Part shown: in pieces, positions 36,805 to 46,478 of the stretch
Numbering within the stretch: the first letter of the stretch is position 1
Layout of the letters: every line of letters begins with the position of its first letter
Origin: Pachyseris speciosa
Taxonomy: Eukaryota; Cnidaria; Anthozoa; Scleractinia; Pachyseridae
Assembly: GCA_016490735.1 (NCBI GenBank)
Contig: JAEMWC010000386.1
Coordinates: forward strand, 437,501 to 501,500
Direction: 5' to 3'
DNA: 64,000 bases
The notes under the pieces: model-generated
The model's input: only the letters and a program-made list of their open reading frames with translations
Databases searched by the model: none
What the model was told of the DNA's origin: nothing
Translations under genes and position numbers: made by a program

Positions 36805-38970
36805 ATGGACAAGATTGTGCTTTTTTCCGTATTCCTGTTTCTAGTCGTGAAAATAAGGGTTCTAGGAGCAAATGGTAAGCAATTTTCATCAATGTTGACC
36901 ACACGTACAAAGCATAGAAAAGGTGAAACCGTTATTAAAAGTTATGATGTTGCGGGTGTCAAAATGAGCCCCTGGCAGTGTTAATGCTAATCACAATCGC
37001 AAATCCCGTATTTATTTTCCCCTTAATGTAATAAATAATGTCATTCGTCATATTATCTAGTTCCAGATCCCGTCGCCTTTTTTCCTCTGAATACTAAATA
37101 TGGAACCAAGGAAATCAAAGACCGATCACCCGAAGGAGTCCCCCACGACGTTAATCTGGCACCAGGACCTGACGCTCAAGAGGGTGGATCGTACGAGTTT
37201 AATGGCACATCAAACAGCTACATTGAGTTTCCGAACAGCGAAGGGGGAACTTTAGACGTGCGTTACTCCATCACGATGCTTTGCTGGGCGTATTATGAAG
37301 GCGTCGACGGGCCTCTTTTCTTTTACGGACCCGATGTTCCATACAATTGGGGAGTTCACCTGGCTACATTTAGAGGGAAACTTTATGCACGCTTTCATAC
37401 TCGAACCTATTCGAGCACTAATTATTATATGTGGGCCCCCTCGAACCTAACTAGTGGATGGTCATTTGTCGGTGCATCGTATGACGGTACTACCGGGGAT
37501 GCAAAATTGTGGGTTGATGGTGAAATGGTTCAAGAAAAAAATGTTGGCGCTGGATTGGAGCTGGGTACACAGGACAACGCCAGAATGGGTACTGAACTCT
37601 CTGGAAGCTTTGGATATTTTAAAGGAAAGATCGCCCAAATGCGAATTTTTGATGTGGCTTTGACACAGGAGCAAGTACAAGAAATTAAAGGTAAGAATAG
37701 TTGGCACATCGTTTACTCAAAAGGGCGAATTTCTTTTACGGAGGCTCTATAGGCAAATGGGGAGTTCACTTAGTTGTATTTCAAGGGAGGCTTTATGCAC
37801 GCTTTCATACTCGAAATTATGCGAGCACAAATTATTATATGTAGAATCTCCTCGCAACTAAGTTGTGGATGGAGATTTGTCGGTGTATCTTACAACAGGT
37901 ACTACAGGGAAGGCAAAGTTGTGGGTTGATGGTGAAATAGTTGACGACAAAAATGTTGGAGCTGGATTGAACCTGGGTACACAGGACAACGTCAGAATGG
38001 GTTATGAAGTCTCTGATAACTTTGGACACTTTAAAGGAAAGATCACGCAAATGCAACTTTTTTATGTGGCTTTGACACAGGAGCAAGTACAAGAAGTTAA
38101 TATAAAGATAAAGCCTGATTCAAGCGCCGTAATTTTGATGAGCCTAACTTAATTCGAATTTGGACCGACCCAAATTAACAAAATTACGCTTGTTAATTCA
38201 GACGTCGAACTTAATTTGCCGTTCCACAGGCGTTCCTAATACAGTTCAAGTTCCAGGATCAGAAAAGCCCTTGGTGCCGTGGAAAGATCTGGGATGTTGG
38301 AGGGAAAAGCAAAGCAAAAGGGTTTTGCCGGAACTGCTCGTCAATCTTCGATCAGAAATGCACCCGTGTAACATCACTGAAACCAGTAAGTCTGTAATGA
38401 CTCCACAGAATGTGGGTCCTTTTTGTTTAAGGCTGTGGCGATAAAATCGTGCACGTAACGCTACGCCCGTGACGTGGCAGTGGGGGGCAGACGAGAGGAA
38501 TTACGCGTGGTCACAATTGTTTTTCCTTTTGATTCTCATTGGTTGAGAAAGTGGCGCGAGTTCTGCTAACCAATCAAAGAGTGAAGGAATACTAAACCAA
38601 GGCAAATGAGAATTCCTTTCGACATTCACTTGTTCGAAAACCAATTTGACCAGCTAATTCTATAAAAGTGTATCAAAAGGCGTCTACATGTTGCAGTAGG
38701 GAATCTACTTAATTTTGGAAAATTTACGAGATCTATTATCTTGTCATTACAGTCGAGCTGTGCTATCAGGCTGCTAAGAACGCTGGGAAAAGGTACTTCA
38801 CCGTGAAGCGTTCCGGCAATTGCCTGGCAGCTGACGATGGGGCGACTTACAAGAAGTACGGACCGAGTAAATATTGCTGGTTTGGTGTTGGGGCAGAACG
38901 AATAACCAAGTGTATGAAGTACAATAGTAACTTGGTTAGTTTGACTATAACTGAAAACACTGGTAAATAA
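36805..38970 (+). CDS. Secreted LamG/lectin-like protein, spliced (downstream copy)
   Basis: Exons inferred from GT-AG sites and the upstream copy: 36805-36874, 37061-37690, 38230-38385, 38753-38970; phases agree at every junction. Exon 1 gives a signal peptide (MDKIVLFSVFLFLVV). Exon 2 is a full LamG/ConA-like jelly-roll ending DVALTQEQVQEIKG. Exons 3 and 4 form a small cysteine module (LGCWREK, then ELCYQAAKNAG, NCLADDGATYKKYGPS) that resembles extracellular modules found after LamG domains in cnidarian proteins. A second, partial LamG (about 37750-38100) lies in the intron with a stop and is skipped. The last exon lacks one G near 38890 relative to the other copy, so the final ~30 residues are shifted and the stop moves to 38968. 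Probably an extracellular or matrix lectin; ligand unknown. Confidence 0.6.
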
Positions 38971-39831
38971 GGACATTTTAGTTTTTACACAGCTCGCTCT
39001 AAGTCATTGTCGGTGTAGGGGAGTTTCCAAAGGGTAGACCCTAGAATCGCGATGGATCGCTTAATGACGAGAACAATTGTGGGGCAAGAATTGTTTCGTC
39101 CTTTTCCCAGGTACCAACGTATCTTGTAGATAAAGTCTGGGAAAACTAGCAGCGCGGGGCTCGATGGGAAGCGAAAATCATTCTTCCCAAAGATTCGAAC
39201 AGGCACGTTTGTTGTACGCCATTTCTTGTTAAAAGTGTGATAAGTGATGTTCGGTATTTCTTTTTATTTTATATATAGGTCAGGACAAACAGTTGGCAAA
39301 TGGAACGTCAACGACATGGGAAGATCATGTGTATTTAGTACTAGTGTTCGGAAATATTCACTTCATCTCAAATATAATTTTCATTTGATCTGCTGGTCGT
39401 AGAAACAATATAACAATTTTCATTTGATTTTACCGAACTGTACCATATGGTATCTATTGTTACAATTTCTCTCAAAATTAAAGAAACATGAAACAAAATC
39501 ACAGTTCACAGTGAATTAAACACTCGATTCTCATTTGACGGATACTTTTTTATAATCAAAAATCACGGTGATTACCAAAATCACGTTTCACAAGGAAAAA
39601 AACTGCCATTTCACATTTCACGGGAAATTAAAAAGGCAATTCACGGCTCATGAAAATACCCTTTACCACCCTCATCCACAGGCTTCTATGACTGAAGAGC
39701 TTTGTTTCGCCTGGACTGGCTACTCGATGTTGTAAACAGAAACGCAGATTCGTTGGGTACGATCGTAGACCGGAATCAAGTTCGTGCTCATAGCTGCTCT
39801 TCTTCAGCTAGAACTGCCGAGATGGTCTTAA
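38971..39831. other. 3' flank of the LamG copy and an old coding fragment
   Basis: 38971-39390 matches 18519-19010. No gene in 39400-39700. About 39780-39827 reads in frame into 60271 onward once the inserted elements are removed, so a broken gene lies across this boundary. Confidence 0.45.
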
Positions 39832-40292
39832 CCCTTTGACTCCCAAAGACGCATATTTGCGTAAAATATACCGCTTTTGCTTTTATGATTTATTTCTTGT
39901 TTAAATTTTGTCACAAAGACATAATAATGTGTAAATAGCACTAAATGATGCTTTTTGCAATTATCAAATCCAAAAACCCGACAACAATACCCGAATTCCG
40001 CTGCATGGCACAGGTTTTTTTGGCAGCAAAGCCCAAAATGCTAGTCTTTTGACCAAAGAACAACACCAAAAATTACACATTTTCGTGGTCAACTTTTTAA
40101 TAAAAAACATTGCCCAAAAATCAAAATTCTACATTTACAGCAAACTTTAAAGCCAGACCTTGGCATCTGGAGGGAAATTTTCCTCTCACTTCTTCCACAA
40201 GCCACGCTTTAGCCATTTTATTGGAGCCAATCTCGCGTATCTCAAGTTGTATTGTTCACGCCCCAAAAGAATTCTGGGAAAGTCAACTATTC

Positions 40293-40298
40293 CAGGCC
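40293..40298. repeat. Polinton target-site duplication, left
   Basis: CAGGCC, repeated exactly at 59713-59718. Confidence 0.95.
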
Positions 40299-40786
40299 AG
40301 TAGTATAGTACTTGGGGGTCCTAGCGCATTTTTCCACAGCAGCGCATTTTCCAATTTTGCGCCGTAAAATTTAACAGCGCATTTTTCCCAAGGTCAAGGT
40401 CAAATTTTCCAAATCTAAAATTAGCGTTTTCTCCCAGAATACTTCAATATTTTAGGCATCAGGATGATGAATGAAAGAATTGAGTAGTATTCGTCGAGAA
40501 ACGGCTGATTTCAATATTCTAAGCGGAATGAGCATATTTGAGTAGTATTCGTCGAGAAACAGCTAATTTCAACATTCTAAGCGATAATTAGTATATATGA
40601 GTAGTATTCAGGTAGAACGGCATTTTCCCATTTTCCAAGGTCAAGGTCAACTATTTAAGTACTTTATGATATAAAAAACACTTAAAGACATATCGCTATA
40701 AGTCAAATGGAGAATGACGAAAGAAAGAAATCTCCGGGCCTTGGAAAAGCCCTCTCAAATCAGGTCAGGTAGCCAGATGGTAAATG
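40299..40786 (+). repeat. Polinton left TIR
   Basis: 488 bp, inverted partner 59225-59712 (position p pairs with 100011 minus p). Contains a 58-59-bp tandem motif beginning GAGTAGTATTCGTCGAGAAA at 40482, 40540 and (partial) 40599, repeated AAGGTCAAGGTCAA blocks, a TATA-like box and the first 24 codons of polB. Confidence 0.95.
40670..40677 (+). promoter_or_regulatory. TATA-like box of the left TIR promoter
   Basis: TATAAAAA, 36 bp upstream of the polB start codon at 40714. The identical box in the right TIR faces the VLTF3-like gene, so both genes would share one promoter sequence. Promoter activity is inference. Confidence 0.5.
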
Positions 40787-43700
40787 GCCTGAGTCAGAAA
40801 AATATTGGATCAGGTAGCCAGATGGTAAATGATCCGAGTCAAAAAATTATATATCTTAATAGTATAGACATGGAAAATAGAAATAGTATTTTCAAAGAAT
40901 TATTGAAAAGATTAGGCCGTATGGATGTTGGCGAGATGAGGCGATTAGTTAGTCTCGCTGATAACATCAAAAAGCAGAAGCCAATTCCAGCACCTCGCAA
41001 GAGTGTGAAGCAGATGGTTAAAGATTATGAAGACAACATAATTCTTCCACCACCACAATTTAGAGATAGACCAGTACCAGCACCAAGAACTAAAAAACTA
41101 GCCCCAATACCAGAACCAAGGACTAAGATAGAGCAAACAGATAAAGCTCTCAAAGGATACACCAAATCATTTCAAATAGATATCAAAAATTACAAAGACC
41201 CGCTATTACAACTGCAAAACACAAGAAAGGTTGTAGCGTACCGTCTTGTAAGTTTACTAAAATCAATGAAAGGACTGAAATTCGTTGAAACACTAAAGGT
41301 AACATTCAGAAAAATGTCTGATGGTGAAATAATACATAAAACAGCCTTTTTCAACAGTCCACCTCAAACAATTATAAATAATCTCCAGATCAGTGAATCA
41401 CTTCAAGCGTCAAAACAAAATATATTAAATAAGATTGCAGTTTGGATTTCAGAAGGATCTGGCTGGGTTGTGGAATCAGTCGACAAGCATTTTCTAAATG
41501 TTGTAATATATCAGCCAATGAAAGGCTCATCATATATCAAACTACCCCCAGAATTAATGAATAAAATGAAGGGATTGATTAACATGAAGAATAAAGACAA
41601 TGAATGCTTCAGATGGTGCCACATCAGACATTTGAATCCACAAGATAAAGACCCTCAGAGAATAAAAAAATCTGATAGACAACATATTAATACGTTAGAT
41701 TATTCTGGCATTGAATTCCCCGTCACAACTAAACAGTACAACAAGATAGAAAAACAAAATGAGATCAACATCAATGTATTTGGTTATGAAAACAAACAAC
41801 CATATCCAATTTATGTTTCAAAAGAAAAGTATGAAGACTGTTTGAATCTTCTATTGATTACAGAAAATGAAAACAAACACTACGTTTTAATCAAAGATTT
41901 CAAAAGGTTCATGTATAATCAAACAAAGCACAAAGAAAGAAAACACTTTTGCATGCACTGTCTACAATGTTTCAGCTCAGAAAGAGTCTTGAATGATCAT
42001 GTGGACAACTGCATACTAGTTAATGGCACACAAGCAATAAAGATGCCAAACAAAGACAATAATATTCTAAAATTCATCAACTTCCATAAACAACAGCAAG
42101 TACTATTTGTGATCTATGCTGATTTTGAGGCTTTAACTGAGAAAATACACGGTTGCCAACCCAACAATGATAAATCATACACTGAAGCCTATCAGAAGCA
42201 TACTGATTGTGGATATGGTTACAAGGTTGTTTGTTGTTATGATGATAAATACAGCAAGCCAATACAAATAAACAGGGGTGAAAAGGCTGTATACAAATTC
42301 ATGGAAGCTATGTTAGAGGAAGTTAAATATTGTAAGAAGATTGTTAAAGAATTCAATAAACCATTGAAAATGACTGAGGATGATGAAGAGAAATTCCAAA
42401 AAGCCAAAGAATGTCACATTTGTGATAAAAAATACACTGAAAAGGATATCAGAGTACGAGATCACTGTCACATTACTGGCCAGTATAGAGGATCAGCTCA
42501 TCAAGAATGTAACCTGAAACTTAGAGTCAATCCAGAAGAAGTGAAGATACCTGTTATATTTCACAATCTAAGAGGTTATGACAGTCATTTTATTATGCAG
42601 GAGATTGGAGCTATTGTCAAGAAACACACATTCACAAATAAAAAAGGTGAAGTCTGCCAAATGAACATCAATGCTATCCCAAATAACATGGAGAAGTATA
42701 TGGCTTTCATGCTTGGCAATCACTTGACCTTTCTTGATAGTTTCCAGTTCATGAGCTCCAGTTTGGAAAAACTTGTAGGTAATCTACCAAAAGAAGCCTT
42801 AAAATTCACCTCACAAGAGTTCAAGGGAAAGGATCTTAATCTGATAGCACAGAAAGGTGTTTATCCATACGACTACATGGACAGTTTTGATAAATTCAAT
42901 CAGAAGCTGCCCTCAAAAGAAGAATTCTATAGCATACTGAGTGATACGCATATATCAGATGAAGACTATACACATGCTCAGACTGTTTGGAAAGCATTCT
43001 CCTTAAACAACATGGGTGATTATCATGACCTGTACCTTAAAACAGATGTACTCCTGTTGGCTGATGTATTTGAGAACTTCAGAAGAACGTGTCTCGAGTA
43101 CTACAAACTGGATCCGTGTCACTACTTCACATCTCCTGGTTTGTCATGGGATGCTATGCTGAAGATGACTGATATCAAATTAGAATTGATGACTGACATT
43201 GATATGTTTCAGTTCATTGAGAAGGGTATGCGAGGTGGTATCAGTTATATTGCCAATCGTTACGCTAAAGCTAATAATAAATACATGAAGAAGTATGATG
43301 AGAAGGCGCCCTCAAAGTACATTATGTATCTTGATGCTAATAATCTATACGGTTGGGCAATGAGTCAATACCTTCCAACAGGTGGATTCAGATGGATGAC
43401 TGAGAATAAAATAAATAATCTCAACCTGGCTAAATACAAAGAAGACAGCAATAAGGGTTTGATTCTGGAAGTTGATCTGGAATACCCCCAGGAGTTGCAT
43501 GATCTGCATAATGATTACCCACTTGGACCAGAGAAGGTGAAAGTAACTGGAGACATGCTTTCAGATTACTGTAAAGACATAGCAGAGAAATACAATATAT
43601 CGACTGGTTTGGTACATAAACTGATGCCAACATTAAGCAACAAAGAGAAGTATGTTCTGCATTACAGGAACCTCCAATTATACACAGACTTGGGTTTGAA

Positions 43701-44601
43701 GGTAACAAAAATCCATAGAGTGCTAGAGTTCAAACAATCCCCTTGGCTGAGACAGTACATTGATTTCAATACACAGAAAAGAACTAATGCCAAGAATGCT
43801 TTTGAGAAAGATTTCTTCAAGTTGATGAATAACTCAGTATTCGGCAAAACTATGGAAAATCTCAGAAAGAGAGTAGATGTCAGATTGGTGACTGATGAGA
43901 AGAAGCTATTGAAATTAGCCAGTAAACCAACTTATGTTAGCAGTAAGATATTCAATGAAAATCTGGTAGCAGTGCATAAGATAAAAGAAACACTAACTCT
44001 AAACAGGCCGGCATATGTAGGAATGTGTATTCTTGATCTCAGTAAGACGCTTATGTATGATTTCCATTACAACTACATTAAACAAAAGTACGGTAATAAG
44101 GCTAAGCTGCTCTTCACTGACACGGACAGTTTGACATATGAAATTGAAGCAGAAGATGTCTACAGGGATTTCTGGAATGATAAAGATAAATTCGATAACA
44201 GTGACTATCCTGAAAGCTCGCCATTCTCCGATAAGACCAATAAGAAAGTGATTGGTAAGATGAAAGATGAGGCTGCTGGAGTCCCAATATGTGAATTCGT
44301 AGGGCTGAGATCAAAGATGTATAGCTATATTAAAGATGATCAGAAAGGAGGAAAAACAGCAAAAGGAATCAAAAAGAACACAATCAAAAATGAAATCAAG
44401 CATGAAAATTATAAAGACACTCTATTCAATGACAAACAAATGTATCATAAAATGAAAACAATCAGAAGTGAGAACCATCAATTAGGAAGCTATGAAATCA
44501 ACAAAGTATCACTCAGCTGCTTCGATGACAAAAGATATTTATCAAAAGACGGAATCAACAGTTATGCTTATGGCCATAACAAAATAAATAGCCAGGAATA
44601 A
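40714..44601 (+). CDS. polB: Polinton DNA polymerase B (protein-primed type)
   Basis: 1295 aa, intact. Replicates the element; family-B polymerase of the protein-primed type with 3'-5' exonuclease. A proline-rich N-terminal part has PIPAPRKS and RPVPAPRTKK (near residues 91-130). C2H2-like cysteines and histidines lie near 412-430 (CMHCLQCF). Exonuclease: YADFEAL (D470, E472), HNLRGYDSHF (D623), YLKTDVLLLADVF (D778). An HNH/endonuclease-VII-like stretch, CHICDKKY...RDHCHITGQYRG, lies near 568-595. Polymerase palm: DANNLYG (D874), KLMNNSVFGKTMEN (K1036), FTDTDS (D1136, D1138). All catalytic residues are present. The ATG and first 24 codons lie in the TIR; an alternative ATG is at 40870. The N-terminus contains a duplicated SGSQMVN peptide from a local repeat. 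Faces the rest of the element from the left end. Confidence 0.95.
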   Translation: MTKERNLRALEKPSQIRSGSQMVNGLSQKNIGSGSQMVNDPSQKIIYLNSIDMENRNSIFKELLKRLGRMDVGEMRRLVSLADNIKKQKPIPAPRKSVKQMVKDYEDNIILPPPQFRDRPVPAPRTKKLAPIPEPRTKIEQTDKALKGYTKSFQIDIKNYKDPLLQLQNTRKVVAYRLVSLLKSMKGLKFVETLKVTFRKMSDGEIIHKTAFFNSPPQTIINNLQISESLQASKQNILNKIAVWISEGSGWVVESVDKHFLNVVIYQPMKGSSYIKLPPELMNKMKGLINMKNKDNECFRWCHIRHLNPQDKDPQRIKKSDRQHINTLDYSGIEFPVTTKQYNKIEKQNEININVFGYENKQPYPIYVSKEKYEDCLNLLLITENENKHYVLIKDFKRFMYNQTKHKERKHFCMHCLQCFSSERVLNDHVDNCILVNGTQAIKMPNKDNNILKFINFHKQQQVLFVIYADFEALTEKIHGCQPNNDKSYTEAYQKHTDCGYGYKVVCCYDDKYSKPIQINRGEKAVYKFMEAMLEEVKYCKKIVKEFNKPLKMTEDDEEKFQKAKECHICDKKYTEKDIRVRDHCHITGQYRGSAHQECNLKLRVNPEEVKIPVIFHNLRGYDSHFIMQEIGAIVKKHTFTNKKGEVCQMNINAIPNNMEKYMAFMLGNHLTFLDSFQFMSSSLEKLVGNLPKEALKFTSQEFKGKDLNLIAQKGVYPYDYMDSFDKFNQKLPSKEEFYSILSDTHISDEDYTHAQTVWKAFSLNNMGDYHDLYLKTDVLLLADVFENFRRTCLEYYKLDPCHYFTSPGLSWDAMLKMTDIKLELMTDIDMFQFIEKGMRGGISYIANRYAKANNKYMKKYDEKAPSKYIMYLDANNLYGWAMSQYLPTGGFRWMTENKINNLNLAKYKEDSNKGLILEVDLEYPQELHDLHNDYPLGPEKVKVTGDMLSDYCKDIAEKYNISTGLVHKLMPTLSNKEKYVLHYRNLQLYTDLGLKVTKIHRVLEFKQSPWLRQYIDFNTQKRTNAKNAFEKDFFKLMNNSVFGKTMENLRKRVDVRLVTDEKKLLKLASKPTYVSSKIFNENLVAVHKIKETLTLNRPAYVGMCILDLSKTLMYDFHYNYIKQKYGNKAKLLFTDTDSLTYEIEAEDVYRDFWNDKDKFDNSDYPESSPFSDKTNKKVIGKMKDEAAGVPICEFVGLRSKMYSYIKDDQKGGKTAKGIKKNTIKNEIKHENYKDTLFNDKQMYHKMKTIRSENHQLGSYEINKVSLSCFDDKRYLSKDGINSYAYGHNKINSQE

Positions 44602-44675
44602 AAATATTCTTGGCTACCAAAATAGCAAATACAGTATAATACTGACCTCTCTCACATATATAGGTTAGATAAAAG

Positions 44676-45506
44676 TTAGTCTTTTCTTATACGTGATAAA
44701 TACAATTTGCTTTCTTCCATGTGTTTGGTTATTTCAAAAATTAAATCTTCAAAACAATTGCTCATAATGTATTTGCACTTGTTTTTCTCATACATTTGCT
44801 TCATATTTGTTTGTTTTTCCGACACTTGGTATACACCAGTGGGACTTTTGAATTCAAGACAAAGAGCATTGTATTTTCTGGTGGGATTCATTAACATCAA
44901 ATCACATTGTCCAGACATATATCCTTTGTTATAACTTCTGATTCTCATATTTGAGCTTATTTGATTTTCACCTAAACCGGCTATCATTAATGCGTCTTCA
45001 TATTTCTTTCTGATGAATGATACAATCTTGCAGTGCAGATCATTTTCACTTCCAATCATCAGCATGTTATTACTTCTGTCATTGAACTGTCTGTAATATC
45101 CCTGTTTTCTGATTGATGGTAATACTTTTGATGTAACCCAATGTTTGAATTTTACTGCTTCCTGTTTTTTAGAGTACAGTATTAGTGAATAAAATCCTGA
45201 TTCATTTATAAAAAAACATTTGAAAGTTTTTTCAATGGTCTCAGCACGAGGGACCGTTTTGGTCCCCCGTGAATCAGTGGCCTCAGCACGAGGGACCGTT
45301 TTGGTCCCCCGTGAATTTGTGATTATTTTGAGGTTTATCAAGATTTTATCATCAGATATAACATGATTTCTGATTGCTCTTTGTGGATTTTTATAGTCAA
45401 GAATTTTGGCTATATCTCTTCCTCTGAACCAAATGTTATTGTTATCATCAAGATAGCAATCTATTGATACATCTAATTCTTTATTATCGTAGGAATATTT
45501 TTGCAT
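44676..45506 (-). CDS. BRO-N domain fused to a PD-(D/E)XK (VRR-NUC-like) nuclease
   Basis: 276 aa. Residues 1-140 match the BRO-N fold of DNA-virus and phage proteins (WFRGRDIAKILDYKNPQRAI, ESGFYSLILYSKKQEAVKFK, VLPSIRKQGYY), a likely DNA-binding domain. Residues about 150-260 look like a VRR-NUC-type nuclease: D202 in CDLMLMNP and E218-x-K220 in CLEFKSPTG, then a YxMSNCFEDLI strand. A 14-residue segment is tandemly repeated (SRGTKTVPRAE at 65-75 and 79-89) in a loop of BRO-N, encoded by a 42-bp palindromic DNA repeat. An ATCTAA motif ends 9 nt before the ATG and overlaps the integrase stop codon. Likely role: replication or repair of element DNA; inferred from domains. Confidence 0.8.
   Translation of the reverse strand: MQKYSYDNKELDVSIDCYLDDNNNIWFRGRDIAKILDYKNPQRAIRNHVISDDKILINLKIITNSRGTKTVPRAEATDSRGTKTVPRAETIEKTFKCFFINESGFYSLILYSKKQEAVKFKHWVTSKVLPSIRKQGYYRQFNDRSNNMLMIGSENDLHCKIVSFIRKKYEDALMIAGLGENQISSNMRIRSYNKGYMSGQCDLMLMNPTRKYNALCLEFKSPTGVYQVSEKQTNMKQMYEKNKCKYIMSNCFEDLIFEITKHMEESKLYLSRIRKD
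45241..45316. repeat. 42-bp palindromic tandem repeat inside the BRO-N gene
   Basis: Two copies (45241-45274, 45283-45316), each containing the hairpin GGGACCGTTTTGGTCCC, with period 42 so that the frame is kept. Confidence 0.9.
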
Positions 45507-45515
45507 ACATGTATG

Positions 45516-46478
45516 TTAGATAATTTTCTTTAAATCCTTGATCGGTATCCAACTGTTAAATTCGTCACTATAACCCTTCCACTTCACCAAAGCTTGTTTC
45601 TTCTTGTAATCTCTGCGAATGACTTTATCAATGCGGAATACATCCTGTCTGGCTTTTAATAACTCAGGTTCATAAAAACTCCCTTCAATTTCTTCATCGT
45701 TGTGATCTTTTAGTTTGTATGTTATTGGATTAGTGTATTGGATTTTATCAACTATAAACACTTCTTCAGTCCAATTTGGCGTATAGCCCTTGTCGAACAC
45801 AATCCGTTTATACTTGGATATTCGGACCTTATCACCTATTTTAAATTTTAGTTTCTGTTTTAATGGCTCCATATCACCATACAAATTGAAGTAAACAGTT
45901 CCTTCATTCCTCTTATCAGATGCTTCAACGGGTGTCATCTTTGTGCTTGAATGTTTTGTGTTGTTGTACTGTTTCACTAATTTTGGTAACATGTCTAAAT
46001 ACTGTGTATTACCTTGAACAGTGAACTGCTTCCACATTTTGGACTTGATTGTCCTATTCCATCTTTCAACTACTGATGACTTCTCTTCATTCTCAGTTGA
46101 GTACATCTGTACACTATGTTTCTTTAATAGGTCCTTCAAGTGTTTGTTGTAAAACTCTTTTCCCTTGTCGACCCATAAATATTGTGGTTTTCTGCCTTCC
46201 TTGAATATTGTTTTGAATGCTTCAGTGACAGATTCACCTTTCTTATCCTTCAATGGGACAATCCAACCATATTTGCTGAAGATATCAATAACCATAAGAA
46301 GATATCGATAACCTTTATTCCATTTACTGAACTGTTGCATTTCAACTAGATCACTTGCCCATATTTCATCAATTTTATTTACAATCACACGCCGCCGAGT
46401 GAAATTTCGTTTTATGGGTGCATGTAATTCATCAGCTAGTTTTTCTTGCCAGTTTTCTTCACTCGACGGCTTTTTCCG
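45516..46478 (-). CDS. int: Polinton integrase (DDE) with C-terminal chromodomain
   Basis: Retroviral-type integrase. Counting from the GTG at 46388, D13 (WASDLVEM), D74 (WVDKGKEF) and E108 (SSVVERWNR) form the DD34E triad. The chromodomain-like end has YEPELLKARQD and ALVKWKGYSDEFNSWIP. The family inserts the element and makes the 6-bp duplication; the chromodomain may guide target choice. The open frame extends upstream past 46388 to a stop at 46515, with family-like WQEKLADELHAPIKRNF, but contains no ATG before the catalytic core. It lies in the -1 frame of the PLA2 gene and can be entered at the AAAAAAC heptamer 46484-46478. So it is either made by -1 frameshifting or was once one ORF with PLA2 and lost a base. 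The start used here is the first -1 codon. Confidence 0.85.
   Translation of the reverse strand, partial: RKKPSSEENWQEKLADELHAPIKRNFTRRRVIVNKIDEIWASDLVEMQQFSKWNKGYRYLLMVIDIFSKYGWIVPLKDKKGESVTEAFKTIFKEGRKPQYLWVDKGKEFYNKHLKDLLKKHSVQMYSTENEEKSSVVERWNRTIKSKMWKQFTVQGNTQYLDMLPKLVKQYNNTKHSSTKMTPVEASDKRNEGTVYFNLYGDMEPLKQKLKFKIGDKVRISKYKRIVFDKGYTPNWTEEVFIVDKIQYTNPITYKLKDHNDEEIEGSFYEPELLKARQDVFRIDKVIRRDYKKKQALVKWKGYSDEFNSWIPIKDLKKII

Noticed and set aside
42077..44314. Minus-strand ORFs within the polB gene
   Set aside because: Shadow frames of an intact 1295-aa polymerase.
46388..46388. GTG as the genuine start of the integrase
   Set aside because: Family-like sequence (WQEKLADELH...) continues upstream in frame, and GTG starts are unusual in animals; a frameshift or lost base is more likely.
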